Source of the DNA: Halobacillus karajensis
GTDB lineage: Bacteria > Bacillota > Bacilli > Bacillales > Halobacillaceae
Assembly: GCF_900108515.1 (NCBI RefSeq)
Contig: NZ_FNWW01000011.1
Span: forward strand, 1 to 64,000
Length of the DNA stretch: 64,000 bases
Direction of reading: 5' to 3'
A model generated the notes under the pieces. It was not told the origin of the DNA and did not search any database. It saw only the letters and a list, made by a program, of their open reading frames with translations. Made by a program: the position numbers and the translations under genes. Below, piece by piece: positions 62,712 through 64,000 of the stretch; the stretch's first letter is position 1, and each line of letters starts with the position of its first letter.

Positions 62712-63800
62712 TTGTCAAAACGACTGTTGCTCGTTGGTGCCGGTCATGCTCATTTAGAAGTACTAAAACAATTGAAAAGCGAATGGCGGGAGCGGGTCGA
62801 TGTCTGTATGATCACACCATCGCCATATCAGTATTACTCCGGGATGTTTTCAGGATATACAGAAGGTATTTATTCAGAAGAAGAAATGCGTGTTGACATT
62901 CGAGCATTGGCAAGGGCTGCGAATGTTCACCTGATTCAAAAAAAGGCAGCTTATCTAAAGGCAGATCAACAGAAAGTGGTATGTGAAGATGGGGCTGTTT
63001 ATCCGTTTGATGTGGTAAGTTTTGACATCGGATCCAAGAGTTCCCCTGCCTCATTTGAGGAAACGGCTGTTCAGGCTATCCAACCTAATTATGACTTTTC
63101 TACGCAAATCCGCGAATTAAGGGAAACAACCATGCCTTTAATTGTTGGTGGAGGCGCAGCGGGTACGGAGCTTGCCATGTCATTGCAGACGTATAAACAA
63201 AATCATCAGATTCCTGGACAGGTACGGCTAATATTATCGGAAGGAATTCTGGCAGATGGACCGAAATGGGTATCGGCAAAGTTGAGAAAGCTATTGAAGA
63301 AAAAAGATATACGAATTTGGGAGAATGAACGGGTAGAAGAGGTCTTTGAAGGGTTCGTGAAAACTGACAAAGGTAACCGTGTTCGTCACACGGGTGTTTT
63401 ATATTTGGGCGGGGCTCTGGGAGATCCCATTTTTGAAAAGTCATCTCTTGCTATTGATGAACGCTATTTCGCTCTTATAAGATCTACGCTTCAATTTCGT
63501 GACTATGATTATATATTTGGAGCTGGTGACTGTGTTACGATGATTGATCTTCCACAGCTTGAGAAACGTGGTGTCTATGCAGCCAGACAAGGGCTGGTAT
63601 TATGGAATAATCTGAAAAATTATTTTTCAGATAAGCCATTGAAGTCATTTGCCCCACAAAAAAAGGCCCTTTCCATATTGTCTACAGGTGGAAAGAAAGG
63701 GTTCTTTATCTATGGGGCTCTTCATGCGCATAACCAAAAAGCATGGCAGTTAAAGGACAAAATGGATAGAGCCTTCATGGCAAAATATAAGTTTCCTTGA
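62712..63800 (+). CDS. FAD-dependent oxidoreductase of the SelD-associated family
   Basis: A 362-aa flavoprotein with two nucleotide-binding folds (LLLVGAGHAHLEVLK at the start and MPLIVGGGAAGTELAMSL near 140) and YIFGAGDCV. The GAGHAHLEVLK start marks the group found alone or fused in front of selenide water dikinase (SelD). Here no selD is attached. Reaction unknown; relatives look like NADH dehydrogenases. The start is TTG with AAGGAGG 7 nt upstream. Confidence 0.85.
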   Translation: MSKRLLLVGAGHAHLEVLKQLKSEWRERVDVCMITPSPYQYYSGMFSGYTEGIYSEEEMRVDIRALARAANVHLIQKKAAYLKADQQKVVCEDGAVYPFDVVSFDIGSKSSPASFEETAVQAIQPNYDFSTQIRELRETTMPLIVGGGAAGTELAMSLQTYKQNHQIPGQVRLILSEGILADGPKWVSAKLRKLLKKKDIRIWENERVEEVFEGFVKTDKGNRVRHTGVLYLGGALGDPIFEKSSLAIDERYFALIRSTLQFRDYDYIFGAGDCVTMIDLPQLEKRGVYAARQGLVLWNNLKNYFSDKPLKSFAPQKKALSILSTGGKKGFFIYGALHAHNQKAWQLKDKMDRAFMAKYKFP

Positions 63801-63875
63801 ACCGTCCTTTTATGGATACTTTCAAAGTTTCTTATATCATTTCAGGGAGGTAAAGATTTGCAAGGATATTCGTTT

Positions 63876-64000
63876 TCATGAATGTTCTTCACTGAACCGC
63901 TGGATGGATGTAGGCGGAATATGGAGTTCTACTCGTGGAGGCAGTTCTCCTTTTACAGGAAGGGAAACTTTTTTATTCAGGTTCCTAATGTGTAGGTGAG
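63876..64000 (-). CDS. Possible C-terminal end of a gene running off the window
   Basis: The minus strand is open from 64000 to a TGA at 63876 (40 codons), with a plausible composition (KKVSLPVKGELPPRVELHIP). It is convergent with the flavoprotein gene. I cannot identify it, and its start lies outside the window. Confidence 0.35.
   Translation of the reverse strand, partial: HLHIRNLNKKVSLPVKGELPPRVELHIPPTSIQRFSEEHS

Overview
The window looks like chromosomal DNA of a low-to-moderate GC Gram-positive rod of the Bacillaceae, probably a moderately halophilic genus close to Halobacillus. This is inferred from Bacillus-type ribosome binding sites with frequent GTG/TTG starts, Bacillus-type cre, TnrA and parS sites, and protein families such as YtvA, YpuA, YueI, YndJ, bacterial NOS and LytST. 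A BCCT betaine-type carrier and an AI-2E/UPF0118 protein fit salt adaptation. Most of the window is ordinary core or near-core sequence. I see no prophage, insertion sequence, integrase, CRISPR array or tRNA. The 5S rRNA at the left edge and a parS-like site at 24.69 kb fit an origin-proximal location.

Layout. 0-5.3 kb: 5S rRNA, an EamA exporter, an AI-2E protein, then a small sulfur cluster (cysteine dioxygenase, YeiH-type exporter, divergent CysL-like LysR). 5.5-16 kb: a small ORF with its own terminator, an MFS/LysR divergent pair, the LOV-STAS photoreceptor YtvA, an acyl-CoA dehydrogenase, DJ-1/PfpI and DoxX proteins, YpuA, a SCO lipoprotein, a hydrolase, an anchored protein of unknown function and a 56-aa gene. 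16-25 kb: Nudix, a trans-sulfuration enzyme, a DAACS symporter with a cre site, small membrane proteins, a Ca/Na exchanger, a cysteine-free UDG-like protein, a decayed ECF sigma/anti-sigma operon, YndJ, parS and a short promoter-terminator RNA unit. 25-31 kb: glnK-amt with two TnrA-like boxes, then nrdAB (class I ribonucleotide reductase) behind NrdR boxes and a cobalamin riboswitch.

31-46 kb: methyltransferase, anchored hydrolase, a YdaG-like stress protein with a SigB-like promoter, a frameshifted CDF metal exporter with an ArsR-type operator, a padR-HAAS-DUF4173 operon, DUF2254, ElaA, an aldehyde dehydrogenase, an MtnE-like aminotransferase, CoA-disulfide reductase, nitric oxide synthase and a nitrilase. 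46-50.3 kb: LytS-LytT next to a CstA-family transporter preceded by two perfect cre sites, arranged like a pyruvate-sensing and uptake system. 50-64 kb: small acetyltransferases, a lipid kinase, YueI, a candidate structured RNA, a lytic transglycosylase, Ohr, YneR-like HesB, an AimR-like protein lacking the DNA-binding part, a BCCT carrier with a shifted C-terminus, a DUF368 (PopT-type) protein, a thioredoxin and a SelD-associated flavoprotein.

The most unusual items are the orphan AimR-like receptor, the layered control of nrdAB (NrdR plus B12), the two unassigned RNA units, and a set of single-base lesions (sigma factor, CDF, BCCT) that are either real decay or base-calling errors in short homopolymers. 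No wholly new multigene system stands out.
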